Below the pieces are notes generated by a model that saw only the letters and a list, made by a program, of their open reading frames with translations, searched no databases and had not been told where the DNA came from. A stretch of DNA of 64,000 nucleotides from Larkinella rosea (GTDB lineage: Bacteria > Bacteroidota > Bacteroidia > Cytophagales > Spirosomataceae). Shown piece by piece: positions 55,758-64,000 of this stretch (position 1 is the first letter of the stretch; every line of letters starts with the position of its first letter). The translations under genes were made by a program, and so were the position numbers. The stretch spans positions 807,941-871,940 of the forward strand of contig NZ_RQJO01000007.1 in the NCBI RefSeq assembly GCF_003858635.1, read 5' to 3'.

Positions 55758-57461
55758 TCAGAAGCTGTATGACAATCCTCCGAGAAAGTTAAGCCCTTGT
55801 TGCGGATAATACAAATAGCGCTGATAATTACTACCAGTAATGTTATTTAACGAAACAAACGCTGAAACCTGTTTTCCCAGGAAATAGTCAATTTTCAGGT
55901 TGACATCCCAGATCGGTTTGAGCGTGACAATCTGATTGGTAACGAAATTTTTACCCTTCATTCCCTGATAATGGTACAAATCGGCCGTGATAAATAATTT
56001 TTTATTCACGATAAAAGAATTTGACCAGTTACCTGAAAGCGTCGGACGGTGCCAGGCTTCCTCCAGCCGGCTCAGGGTGTAGTCGTAAAAATCGGCCCGC
56101 AGCGTTGAGCGGAAAATTTCCTTGTACGTGTAACCTACCTGTCCCGACACCGTCAGGACGTGTGAGCGGTTACCGTCGTAGACCACAAAGAACTGCGAAG
56201 TATCCGGCCAGGTGTTGTTGAAACCGTAGAAATTCCGGTAGCGTGCGTACGACACTTTCCCTTCGTAGGAAATTCCCCCACCTAGTTCGCCTTTGCTTCC
56301 GCCGTAGATATCCCAGGTTTTTTCGGTATTCGCCAGCACCACTTTAGGAGCCAGCCACCGGTTTTCGCTCAACAAACTGCGCAGCGTGTTACGGTTTATA
56401 TCACCATCGACGCCCGCAAAAAAGTGAATATTCCCAGCCGGAACCACATCAATGTCCAAAACCGGAAAAGCACGCGTCCGGTTGATACTCTGGCGTTTAT
56501 CGGATTCGTTAACAGCGTTAACCCCGAACGTGGCAGTCAGAAATGAATTAGAATATTTGAAGGTGGGCTTTACCCGGAACAAATTCCGGTTATCGACGGG
56601 ACCGTCTGTCCGCTGGGTCACGAACGCATCAGCGGCAAAGAGCGCGTTGAAATTATCCGTAATGCCCACCGAGCCTTTCAGGTTCGTTCCCCACTCAAAT
56701 TCGGTGGCTTCGTAATTATCCGTCAGATTGAAAATTCCGGTTTTCAGCGAGTAGTCGATGTTCTTATCCGGATCGACGTTTTCAATTCCGACACGAAACT
56801 GCGTCGTCGTCAACTTCTGCCGGATCGTCGCCCGATCGATCTCCTGCGGACGCCGGTAGCCGTAGAAATAGAACGCTTCCCGGTCGTAGCCCAGGTTGGC
56901 CGAGAGTTTGAACGCATCGGTCTGGTAATTTCCATTCAGCTTCAGGCGGTTTTCGCTCGTTGCCGAATTCTTCCCATCAACCGGCCCGACCGAGGAGGAC
57001 AAATGTTTGAACGATCCATCGACCGAAACATTATCCATCACCTGACCGCTGCCGAACGCTTCTCCGAAAAATGAGCCGTAATTACCGGCCCCCACCTTCA
57101 CGTAATTGTTGAACAGTTCCTGCTGCTCCGCCTGTGCGGCCGGAATGGGCAAAGCCGACGGATTCAGTTTCGGGTCACCCACCGACAACGAGCGGTCGTT
57201 GAACTCGTAGGTCAGTTTGCGTTGTTCGTTCGAGGGTTTAATCGACGGTATTTTATTGAAGAGCCGGTTGGCCGCCGGCATTTCGATCTTTCTGTTTTTT
57301 TCAATCGTCACTTCCTGGTTGTCAACTTCACCCTCCCGAACCGGGGGGGTGGTAGGGCGCTGGGGTTGCTGAGCCCTTACATCAACCGTTTGGAGCAAAA
57401 GGCTGCCCGATACAATCGCAATCAGCGCGAGGTGGTCGATGGATGATTTTGGTAAGAACAT
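55758..57461 (-). CDS. Outer-membrane beta-barrel protein (plug-less TonB-receptor-like)
   Basis: The ATG at 57461 starts a signal peptide (MFLPKSSIDHLALIAIVSGS); the frame is open for 47 more codons upstream, but that region overlaps the TPR gene and is rejected. The 567-residue product has alternating beta-strand patterns through most of its length and ends in GGLSYSF, the terminal aromatic expected of outer-membrane barrels. No plug domain is seen. It is located between a giant TPR protein and the HU-SPOR gene, suggesting an envelope assembly or transport module. The exact function is unknown. Confidence 0.75.
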   Translation of the reverse strand: MFLPKSSIDHLALIAIVSGSLLLQTVDVRAQQPQRPTTPPVREGEVDNQEVTIEKNRKIEMPAANRLFNKIPSIKPSNEQRKLTYEFNDRSLSVGDPKLNPSALPIPAAQAEQQELFNNYVKVGAGNYGSFFGEAFGSGQVMDNVSVDGSFKHLSSSVGPVDGKNSATSENRLKLNGNYQTDAFKLSANLGYDREAFYFYGYRRPQEIDRATIRQKLTTTQFRVGIENVDPDKNIDYSLKTGIFNLTDNYEATEFEWGTNLKGSVGITDNFNALFAADAFVTQRTDGPVDNRNLFRVKPTFKYSNSFLTATFGVNAVNESDKRQSINRTRAFPVLDIDVVPAGNIHFFAGVDGDINRNTLRSLLSENRWLAPKVVLANTEKTWDIYGGSKGELGGGISYEGKVSYARYRNFYGFNNTWPDTSQFFVVYDGNRSHVLTVSGQVGYTYKEIFRSTLRADFYDYTLSRLEEAWHRPTLSGNWSNSFIVNKKLFITADLYHYQGMKGKNFVTNQIVTLKPIWDVNLKIDYFLGKQVSAFVSLNNITGSNYQRYLYYPQQGLNFLGGLSYSF

Positions 57462-57534
57462 GCAGGTATTCGAGTTGACCGATGTGGTTCTGGATGAATG
57501 ATTTGAGTTTCTTATTCCGATGCGCTGAACGGCG

Positions 57535-60500
57535 TCAGTTTTTGCTTTCGATCGAAGCCAGCTTCTGCTTCGCTTCGGCAACAATCTCCTGATTTTCAGC
57601 ATTCTCGATGATTGAGTTCAGTACGGCCTTGGCCTGGGCAACCTCGTTCTGAGCTACGTTATTATCGGCAACCAGAATAAAACCCTTGCCTTTCCAATAG
57701 TCATACTGGGCAAAATCGGAGTTAAATCGCAACAGAGCGTCGATGGATTCCTTGTATTTTTTGTTCCGGAACAGGATGTCAGCAATCCAGTAATTGGCCT
57801 CGGCACCCTGCTCATCTTTCGCCAGTGCAATGGTTTTTTCGAAATCAGTCGTAGCCTGTTTAAAATCACCTTTAGCGTAAGCGACTTTCCCGAGCATCAG
57901 CTGCGCCCGGTTTTGCGCACCCGGAACCACATTGCCCATCGACAAGGCCTCGCGGGCCGTTACCTGGGTCGAATCGTAATTACCGGTGGCGTAATAGGTG
58001 TCCATCAGACCCAAAACCGCCTGCGACTGTTCGTTTTTGCTTTTCGACTGCGCCAAAACCGTGCGGTAATTCCGAATTGCCCGCGGGTAATTCTTCTGCT
58101 GACGTTCCACATCAGCCGCCCGGGCCGCAGCCCGCGTCACGAAATCCGACTTGTTGTCGCTGATCACCATATAATAATACCGCAGGGCATTGGGCAAATC
58201 GCCCGACCGGAAATAGGAATCGGCCAGGTAATACCGGGCTTCATACACCAGCGGACTGCCCGGATTGTCGTTGATGAACTCCTGTAAAGTCGTTACAGCC
58301 TGAGCATATTTTTCGTTGAAATATAGACCTTTAGCATTTTCATACTCAACCTTTTGTACATCTGTACTTCCGGGATTATTTTTCTTGTAGCTCGATAAGG
58401 TGCTACTAAATTCTTCCGACCGACCGGCGTCGCTCAGAGCATTCTGCAAACCGAGTAAAGCCCCCGGCGCCGACGGACTGCCGCCATACTGATCCAGAAT
58501 CCGCTTGTAGTCCTGAATGGCCGGTTCGTAAACCTGAAGATTGGTATTGGCCGTTGCCCGTTTCAGCAAAGCCGCCGGAATCAGGTAACTTTTCGGTTTA
58601 TCATTGATCAGGCGGCTAAAACCGCGAATCGAAGCCTGGTAGGCTCCCTTTTCAAAATCCACATTCGCGGACTGAAACAGGGCGTCATCGGCATAGCGCG
58701 AGTTCGGGAATTGGGTCAGCACTTTATCGAACTGGGCTTTGGCCTCCACATCCCGTTCCATGAACGCCAGAATAACGCCTTTCTGGAAAGAAGCATAATC
58801 CCGATCGATGCGGCCCTGGGCAATCGCGTTGTCGTAATACCGCATCGCTTCGTTGTAATTCTTGTTCGCGAAATAACTATCCGCTACCCGGACCGTCGCA
58901 TCTTCCAGGGCCTGCTTATCCGCACTGCCCGACTTGGAAATGAAATCGCGGAAATAGGTAATAGCCTGCGGGTAATTTTTCTTGTTATAGGAAGCGTAGC
59001 CAAGAGCGTACAAACTTTTGCCCTGTAAATCGGGCGAAATGTTACCGGAGCGCATCACCTGCTGATACAATGGAATTGCTTCGTCGTATTTCCGCATCGC
59101 TGAATAGGATTCCGCTTTCCAGAACAGCGCATTGTTGCGAAGATCGGTATCGACCGGGTATTTCAGTGACTTATCCAGGTTGTCGATGGCCTGTTCGTAG
59201 CGCTCGGCATTGAAATCAATTACCGCCTGATTATACGTAATGCGCTGGTACGACGCGTTGATCCGTGGCGTCCTTCGTTTTAATCCTTCGATGTAGGCAA
59301 TCGCTGCGGAGGTGTTGTTGGACGAAAAATACGCTTCGCTCAGCAGTTCGTTCGATTCATTTTCAAATTTGCTGTTCGGATATTTTTTCTGAAAGTCGGT
59401 AAACTCTTTTACGGCTTCGCCCCCGTTGTTGAGATCGAGCTGGAGTTTGGCGTGATTAAAGGCCGATTCTTCCTGAATGGGTTTATTGAAGTTCAGTCGA
59501 GCCGATTGATCGAAAGCATTCAGGGCAAAACCGGGGTTCGAGGTTTGGAGGTAACTGATCCCGAGCCGATACGCCGAATATTGGGCAATCGTATCCTTTC
59601 CGGCCGAAACGTTTTTCAGGGCTGCAATTGCTCCGGTGTAATCGCCGGTTTTGAAGAGCGAATCGCCGTACCGGAATTGTATCGCGGGTGCAACACTCCG
59701 GCCCTTGATGTTACTATATTGCTTATAATAAGGTATGGCTTTCGCGTAATCCCCTTTTTTGTAGTAGACCTCAGCCGCAAAAAGGGCGACTTCGGCCAGT
59801 TGAGCAGCATTCCCCCGGTTTCGCTGTAACAGGGGTTGAGCGTAAGCCAGCAGTTCATCGTAGCGACCGCCTTTGTACATCGATTGCACAATCCAGTTCG
59901 GCACCTCATTCTGATAGGTCGGATTTTGCTCGATGCGTTTAAAGTCCGCAATCGCTTCTTTATAATTACCTTGTCGGAAATTGATCACACCGGCGTAATA
60001 CGATGCCGACGCAGCCTGTTCCAAACCGGGATCCTGCTTGATCTGGTTCAGCAGCGGCAAAGCCTGGCGTAAATCCTGTTTCGAATAGTAGGCCATCGCC
60101 AACAGGTATTTGCTCTCGGCCTGACCATACGCATTCTGATTATTTTTGATGGCTTTCTCCAGAAACGTAATCGCCCGGTCGTAATCGCCCTTATCGAAGT
60201 AATATTTACCCAAATCCCCGTACAATAATCCGGCTTTGGGATGTTCGCGGTGGTTTTTCACAAACCGGTCAACCTGCACCTCCGCTTCCGGGATGTCCAG
60301 GTACAGGCCCGTGAGGGCAATATAGTATTCTGCCGAAACCGCGTTTTGATCGCTGATGTTCGTGATCGGTTTTTTTCGCTCCAGGTATTGCTGGAATTCC
60401 TGGCGAGCGGCCGCGTAATTATTTTTTTCGAACCACTCCAACCCGTTCCGGAACAGAACATCGGGTTCGGTATAACTCAGGGTTCGTTGGGCCGTCGCCG

Positions 60501-60570
60501 GAAGCGACAATACCGAGCAGGTTAATAAAACCGATAATTGGAGTGCCTTACCAAACTGGGTCGGACGCAT
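57535..60570 (-). CDS. Large periplasmic TPR-repeat protein
   Basis: 1011 residues with a signal peptide (MRPTQFGKALQLSVLLTCSVLSLPATAQ) and TPR units over the whole length, for example YFDKGDYDRAITFLEKAIKN (about 122-141) and YNKKNYPQAITYFRDFISKS. More than 15 repeats are likely. The make-up resembles YbgF/BamD-type TPR proteins of the envelope, but no such identity is claimed. It is first of a three-gene unit with the outer-membrane barrel and HU-SPOR proteins, so it probably scaffolds an envelope complex. Confidence 0.88.
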   Translation of the reverse strand: MRPTQFGKALQLSVLLTCSVLSLPATAQRTLSYTEPDVLFRNGLEWFEKNNYAAARQEFQQYLERKKPITNISDQNAVSAEYYIALTGLYLDIPEAEVQVDRFVKNHREHPKAGLLYGDLGKYYFDKGDYDRAITFLEKAIKNNQNAYGQAESKYLLAMAYYSKQDLRQALPLLNQIKQDPGLEQAASASYYAGVINFRQGNYKEAIADFKRIEQNPTYQNEVPNWIVQSMYKGGRYDELLAYAQPLLQRNRGNAAQLAEVALFAAEVYYKKGDYAKAIPYYKQYSNIKGRSVAPAIQFRYGDSLFKTGDYTGAIAALKNVSAGKDTIAQYSAYRLGISYLQTSNPGFALNAFDQSARLNFNKPIQEESAFNHAKLQLDLNNGGEAVKEFTDFQKKYPNSKFENESNELLSEAYFSSNNTSAAIAYIEGLKRRTPRINASYQRITYNQAVIDFNAERYEQAIDNLDKSLKYPVDTDLRNNALFWKAESYSAMRKYDEAIPLYQQVMRSGNISPDLQGKSLYALGYASYNKKNYPQAITYFRDFISKSGSADKQALEDATVRVADSYFANKNYNEAMRYYDNAIAQGRIDRDYASFQKGVILAFMERDVEAKAQFDKVLTQFPNSRYADDALFQSANVDFEKGAYQASIRGFSRLINDKPKSYLIPAALLKRATANTNLQVYEPAIQDYKRILDQYGGSPSAPGALLGLQNALSDAGRSEEFSSTLSSYKKNNPGSTDVQKVEYENAKGLYFNEKYAQAVTTLQEFINDNPGSPLVYEARYYLADSYFRSGDLPNALRYYYMVISDNKSDFVTRAAARAADVERQQKNYPRAIRNYRTVLAQSKSKNEQSQAVLGLMDTYYATGNYDSTQVTAREALSMGNVVPGAQNRAQLMLGKVAYAKGDFKQATTDFEKTIALAKDEQGAEANYWIADILFRNKKYKESIDALLRFNSDFAQYDYWKGKGFILVADNNVAQNEVAQAKAVLNSIIENAENQEIVAEAKQKLASIESKN

Positions 60571-60613
60571 ACGTTGGGGTTAAAACAGATTTTATTTATC
60601 GTAGTTACGTTAT

Positions 60614-60621
60614 TACTTTTG
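60614..60621 (+). promoter_or_regulatory. Possible -7 element upstream of the M61 peptidase gene
   Basis: TACTTTTG matches TAnnTTTG and lies 56 bases before the start codon at 60677, in the divergent gap with the TPR gene. No well-placed TTG was found, so support is weak. Confidence 0.3.
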
Positions 60622-60676
60622 TAAGTCGTAAAAACGGGTTTCTACCATGTGAAAACGAAAGTACACGCATTTCCGT

Positions 60677-62530
60677 ATGAAAAAAAATCATTGGCTTTTC
60701 TTTTTACTATATATAACTGCAATTGCTGCGAGCGGTTTTTCTTCCTCCAAATCCACTGAAACACCTGCGCCCGCGCCCGCCCCTGCCATTACCTATTTTC
60801 TGTCGATGCCCCAACCGCAGACCCATTATTTTGAAGTGGAAATGCGAATCCGTGGTGCTTCGGCGAATTTCAATCAATCGCAAAATGGCTACGTTGATGT
60901 TAAAATGCCGGTTTGGACGCCCGGTTCGTACCTGATTCGGGAATATGCCAAAAATGTGGAAGGTTTTCGGGCACTCCAGGGAAATCAGCCCGTTCGGTCC
61001 GAGAAGATCCGAAAAAATACCTGGCGCGTGTATGCCACGGCTGATCCTATTACAATCCGCTATAAAGTGTACGCGTACGAACTTAGCGTACGGACCAGTT
61101 TCGTCGATGCATCGCACGGGTATCTGAACGGCGCCAGTATTTTTCTGTACGTCGATCAGTTGCGCAATCGGCCGCATCAATTGGTGATTCAGCCTTTTAT
61201 GAACTGGCACAAAATCACGACAGGTTTGCCCCCCGTTTCCAATCAACCCAACACGTACGAATCTCCCGACTATGATGTGCTGGTGGATAGCCCCATCGAA
61301 ATCGGAAATCACCACACATTCACCTTTATTGCTGCGGGCGTTCCGCACACGGTGGCGATGTATGGCGACAAACTCTACAACGAAAACCGGCTGTCCGAGG
61401 ACATGAAACGGGTTTGCGAGGAAGCTGCCAAAATCATCGGCGAACATCCCTGCAAAGATTACACCTTCATCATTCATCAAACGCCAACGGGTGGGGGCGG
61501 TCTGGAACACGCCAATTCTTCGACGCTGCAAATCACGCGAAACGCTTTTTTGAATGCGCAACTGTATCAGAATCTGCTGAGTCTGGTCGCTCATGAATAT
61601 TTTCACCTCTGGAATGTCAAACGAATCCGGCCCAAAGCGCTCGGGCCTTTCGATTACGAAAATGAAAATTACACGCACCTGCTGTGGGTGTCGGAAGGCA
61701 TCACAAGTTTTTACCAGTCGATGATTCTCAAACGAAGTGGTTTTCTGACGTCGGAATCCTACCTGCGTTCGTTCGCCAGCGAAATAAGCGGGATTGAGAA
61801 TGCACCGGGTAACGAGGTGCAATCGGTGGCCGAATCGAGTTTCGACGCCTGGATCAAGTACTACCGTCCGACTGAGAACTCGATCAACAGCACGGTTTCG
61901 TATTACAGCAAAGGCAGTGTGCTCGGCAGTTTGCTGAATCTGGCAATTGTTTCGAATACGGACGGACAGAAAAACCTCGACGACGTGATGCGGCTATTAT
62001 ATAGTACGTATTACAGGAAACTGAAACGCGGTTTTACCGATGACGAATTTCAGCAGGCCGTCGAAACAGTTGCCGGTCAAAAGCTGGACGACTTCTTTCG
62101 AGATTACGTATTCGGAACCGCCAGGATTGATTACAATACGTTCCTGAATCCGGTGGGTCTGAAGCTGGTGGACGCCAGCGCCAGTAAGGAAGATGCATAT
62201 CTGGGGGCCATGACCAAATCCGGTAACGGTAAATTAATTGTTTCGGCCGTTCGGCGCGACTCCCCGGCCTGGATTGGTGGCTTAAACGTCAACGACGAAA
62301 TTCTCTCGATCGATAGTTTGAAGACCGGAGCCAATCTGGATAAAATACTGGAAACCTTCAAGCCCGACGATACCGTCACAATTCTGGTGAACCGGAGTGG
62401 ACAGATTTTGTCCCTGCCCATTACACTTACCGGAAATCCATTGGCGGCCTATCGCATCGAGCCTGTCGAGAATCCGTCCGTCGAACAACGGGCGTTGTAT
62501 CGAAAATGGCTTTCCATTAAAAGTACGTAA
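60677..62530 (+). CDS. M61 glycyl-aminopeptidase-family metallopeptidase with PDZ domain
   Basis: 617 residues with a signal peptide (MKKNHWLFFLLYITAIAASG). The zinc motif is HEYFH at 306-310 with the downstream ligand glutamate Glu340 in WVSEGITSFYQ, and NVKRIRPKALGPFDY is an M61 hallmark. A PDZ domain follows at about 510-595 (VSAVRRDSPAWIGGLNVNDE). M61 peptidases cleave after small residues; the PDZ domain probably tethers substrates. It acts in the periplasm. It ends one base before a convergent small gene. Confidence 0.93.
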   Translation: MKKNHWLFFLLYITAIAASGFSSSKSTETPAPAPAPAITYFLSMPQPQTHYFEVEMRIRGASANFNQSQNGYVDVKMPVWTPGSYLIREYAKNVEGFRALQGNQPVRSEKIRKNTWRVYATADPITIRYKVYAYELSVRTSFVDASHGYLNGASIFLYVDQLRNRPHQLVIQPFMNWHKITTGLPPVSNQPNTYESPDYDVLVDSPIEIGNHHTFTFIAAGVPHTVAMYGDKLYNENRLSEDMKRVCEEAAKIIGEHPCKDYTFIIHQTPTGGGGLEHANSSTLQITRNAFLNAQLYQNLLSLVAHEYFHLWNVKRIRPKALGPFDYENENYTHLLWVSEGITSFYQSMILKRSGFLTSESYLRSFASEISGIENAPGNEVQSVAESSFDAWIKYYRPTENSINSTVSYYSKGSVLGSLLNLAIVSNTDGQKNLDDVMRLLYSTYYRKLKRGFTDDEFQQAVETVAGQKLDDFFRDYVFGTARIDYNTFLNPVGLKLVDASASKEDAYLGAMTKSGNGKLIVSAVRRDSPAWIGGLNVNDEILSIDSLKTGANLDKILETFKPDDTVTILVNRSGQILSLPITLTGNPLAAYRIEPVENPSVEQRALYRKWLSIKST

Positions 62531-62531
62531 G

Positions 62532-62777
62532 CTAAAATTCGTGACGCCCGATCGTATGCATAAAATCGTCGTGCATCTGGCCAAACCGTTCGTTGACCCG
62601 CAGCATGAAGGGTTCGTCGAGCAGCTGAATCACTTCGTCCTCGGACGCGACATCCATTTCACTGACTTTATAGGTCTGCTCATACATACCTGCTTCAATT
62701 TTGATCAGGTATTTGTTATTCCAGTAATACAGACCAACCCGGAAAGCCGGATGCGAAATTTCTTTTAAAAACCGCAT
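62532..62777 (-). CDS. Small conserved-looking hypothetical protein
   Basis: 81 residues, acidic, with no signal peptide or membrane segment. It begins MRFLKEISHPAFRVGLYYWN and has a compact alternating pattern (KYLIKIEAGMYEQTYKVSEM) that looks like a small alpha/beta domain. I do not recognise the family. It is wedged convergently against the M61 gene with a one-base gap and shares a promoter region with the TPR lipoprotein gene to its right. Confidence 0.7.
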   Translation of the reverse strand: MRFLKEISHPAFRVGLYYWNNKYLIKIEAGMYEQTYKVSEMDVASEDEVIQLLDEPFMLRVNERFGQMHDDFMHTIGRHEF

Positions 62778-62831
62778 TTTGTTACCATTTAACAGTGTTA
62801 GGTTACTTAAAAAGTACCAAAATCATCAATC

Positions 62832-63878
62832 ATGCCACCAATCGCCCGCCACATATTCTTTCGTTGTTCATTCTTCGTTGTTCATTGTGCCTTATTTTTC
62901 TCCTGCTCAAACTCGGACAAGGACGAAGCCGCGCTTTTTTTTCAACGGGCCAATGTGGCTTTCCAGTCGGGCGAATACCGGCAGGCCATCCGATTTTACA
63001 ACGAAGCTATCGAAAAAAATCCTGATTTGGCTGATGCTTATAACAATCGGGGTTTGGCTAATGTACGGATTGGAAACGTGGAAGCGGCCCTGGATGATTA
63101 CAACCGGGCCATCGAAAAAGACGCCGAGTTCTGGCAAGCTTACTTCAACCGCGCTGAAGTTCGGGCGGACCTGAATGATCTCCAGGGCAGTTCCGAGGAT
63201 CTGGCGAAAATAAAACCAGTTTATAAAGACTCATCCTATTTTTACGTTCGACTGGGCAACATCGAGGTGAAACAAAACCGGATGTCGGCGGCCCAGTCCA
63301 ATTTCGAAAAAGCGCTGGCGATCGATCCGAAAAATGCCGAAGCCCTGACCAACCGGGGCGTTTTGTATTTCAATCAGAAACAATTCGATTTGGCCAAAGC
63401 TGATTTCCTGCGGGCCACCCAGCTCAATCCCAAACAGCATTTTGCCTTCAACAATTTAGGGTTGATTTTGGGTCGTGAAGGGAAATATGCCGAAGCTTTG
63501 CAACTGACGGACAAGGCTTTAGCGCTGGAACCCGCACAACCTTATTACCTCAACAACAAAGGGTTCTTACTTTTACAGTCGCACCGCCCGGACGACGCCT
63601 TCAAATTGATTCAGCAATCGATCAAACTCGATGATCAAAACGGCTGGGCACACCGCAACCTGGGCATCTACTACCTGTCGAAAAACCAGTCGGCCCAGGC
63701 CATTGCATCGCTGAAAACCGCCGAACAGCTCGATCCGTCCGTTGAAAATGTGTATGGCTACCTGGGAAAATCCTATCAGCAGGCGGGTGATCCGACCCAG
63801 GCCTGTCAAAGCTGGAAACGGGGCGTAACTGCCGGTGATGAACTGGCCAGACAGGAAGCAGCCCGTTTTTGCCGCTAA
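62832..63878 (+). CDS. TPR-repeat lipoprotein
   Basis: 348 residues. The N-terminal signal ends in a lipobox LFFSC, giving a lipid-anchored periplasmic protein. Eight or nine TPR units follow, for example AFQSGEYRQAIRFYNEAIEK and YNNRGLANVRIGNVEAALDD, ending LGKSYQQAGDPTQACQSWKR. Part of the signal sequence is encoded by a short tandem repeat (62860-62886). The role is probably protein-protein contact; the partner is unknown. The 3' end overlaps a convergent gene by four bases. Confidence 0.85.
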   Translation: MPPIARHIFFRCSFFVVHCALFFSCSNSDKDEAALFFQRANVAFQSGEYRQAIRFYNEAIEKNPDLADAYNNRGLANVRIGNVEAALDDYNRAIEKDAEFWQAYFNRAEVRADLNDLQGSSEDLAKIKPVYKDSSYFYVRLGNIEVKQNRMSAAQSNFEKALAIDPKNAEALTNRGVLYFNQKQFDLAKADFLRATQLNPKQHFAFNNLGLILGREGKYAEALQLTDKALALEPAQPYYLNNKGFLLLQSHRPDDAFKLIQQSIKLDDQNGWAHRNLGIYYLSKNQSAQAIASLKTAEQLDPSVENVYGYLGKSYQQAGDPTQACQSWKRGVTAGDELARQEAARFCR

Positions 63879-64000
63879 CGGGGGCTGAATGCATTCTGAA
63901 TCAATGCTTTATAAGCCTGAAATTGTTCCGCATTGGTTACCTTATCCGTTTCGATTTCCAGTAATCCGGATTTACCTTCCGCAAAGAAATCGGGCAGCGC
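63875..64000 (-). CDS. menD: Probable MenD C-terminus, 5' part off the window
   Basis: The last 41 codons of a minus-strand gene ending in TAG at 63875-63877; the rest lies beyond base 64000. The visible ALPDFFAEGKSGLLEIETDK and the following VTNAEQFQAYKALIQ resemble the C-terminal end of Bacteroidota MenD, the thiamine-diphosphate enzyme that makes SEPHCHC in menaquinone synthesis. The fragment is short, so the call is tentative; another thiamine-diphosphate enzyme is possible. Confidence 0.45.
   Translation of the reverse strand, partial: ALPDFFAEGKSGLLEIETDKVTNAEQFQAYKALIQNAFSPR

Noticed and set aside
60707-61822. 371-codon minus-strand open frame
   Set aside because: Fully antisense to the M61 peptidase gene and without any domain.

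Overview
The window looks like a chromosomal segment of a Bacteroidota bacterium of the order Cytophagales; the Spirosoma/Larkinella group is my best guess from gene style, but the genus is an inference. Support comes from a GH92 mannosidase, TonB-dependent transport with a BtuG-like partner, HU-SPOR and CHAT-MoxR proteins, promoter motifs of the TTG...TAnnTTTG type, and housekeeping genes (gyrA, gapA, dapD, folC, trmB) of that flavour. Coding density is high and there is no rRNA, tRNA, CRISPR array, phage or transposase that I can see.

Layout. 1-4507 (-): a papain-like protease fused to an alpha/beta hydrolase (cut by the left edge) and a secreted von Willebrand A (vWA) protein with an internally duplicated front half. 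4683-6581 (+): a UPF1-like helicase. 6698-13712 (+): a sugar-catabolic operon (GH88, sugar isomerase, two Gfo/Idh/MocA oxidoreductases, SDR, MFS transporter), with large hairpins just before two of its genes. 13709-17257 (-): a LytS-type kinase and a GH92 mannosidase. 17375-24088 (-): a tight three-gene operon of CHAT protease, MoxR ATPase and a 1359-residue membrane protein carrying PKD, degenerate vWA and YukJ/DUF2278 domains. This is the best candidate for an undescribed system and resembles the vWA-MoxR ternary conflict systems. 24212-27288 (-): a hybrid 7TM kinase and a CheY-like regulator.

27789-31846 (+): gyrA and a TPR protein, closed by a clear terminator. 31985-40966: a two-component cluster with a receiver-CRP fusion, two large PAS kinases and two paralogous receiver-kinases, one of which has lost its phospho-accepting histidine; a cysteine-less thioredoxin-like gene sits inside on the other strand. 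41658-45735 (-): a vitamin B12 uptake operon headed by a cobalamin riboswitch with its promoter (BtuB receptor, BtuG-like lipoprotein, PP-loop ATPase). 45900-48477: an orphan Tat-exported molybdenum hydroxylase large subunit and an XRE regulator with candidate operators. 48660-53520: dapD, gapA, trmB, folC.

53527-64000: envelope genes. TonB-like protein, HU-SPOR protein, outer-membrane barrel, 1011-residue TPR protein, M61 peptidase, a small hypothetical gene, a TPR lipoprotein, and the 3' end of a probable menD at the right edge. Dispersed palindromes of at least three families lie between genes, and one family reaches into a stop codon.
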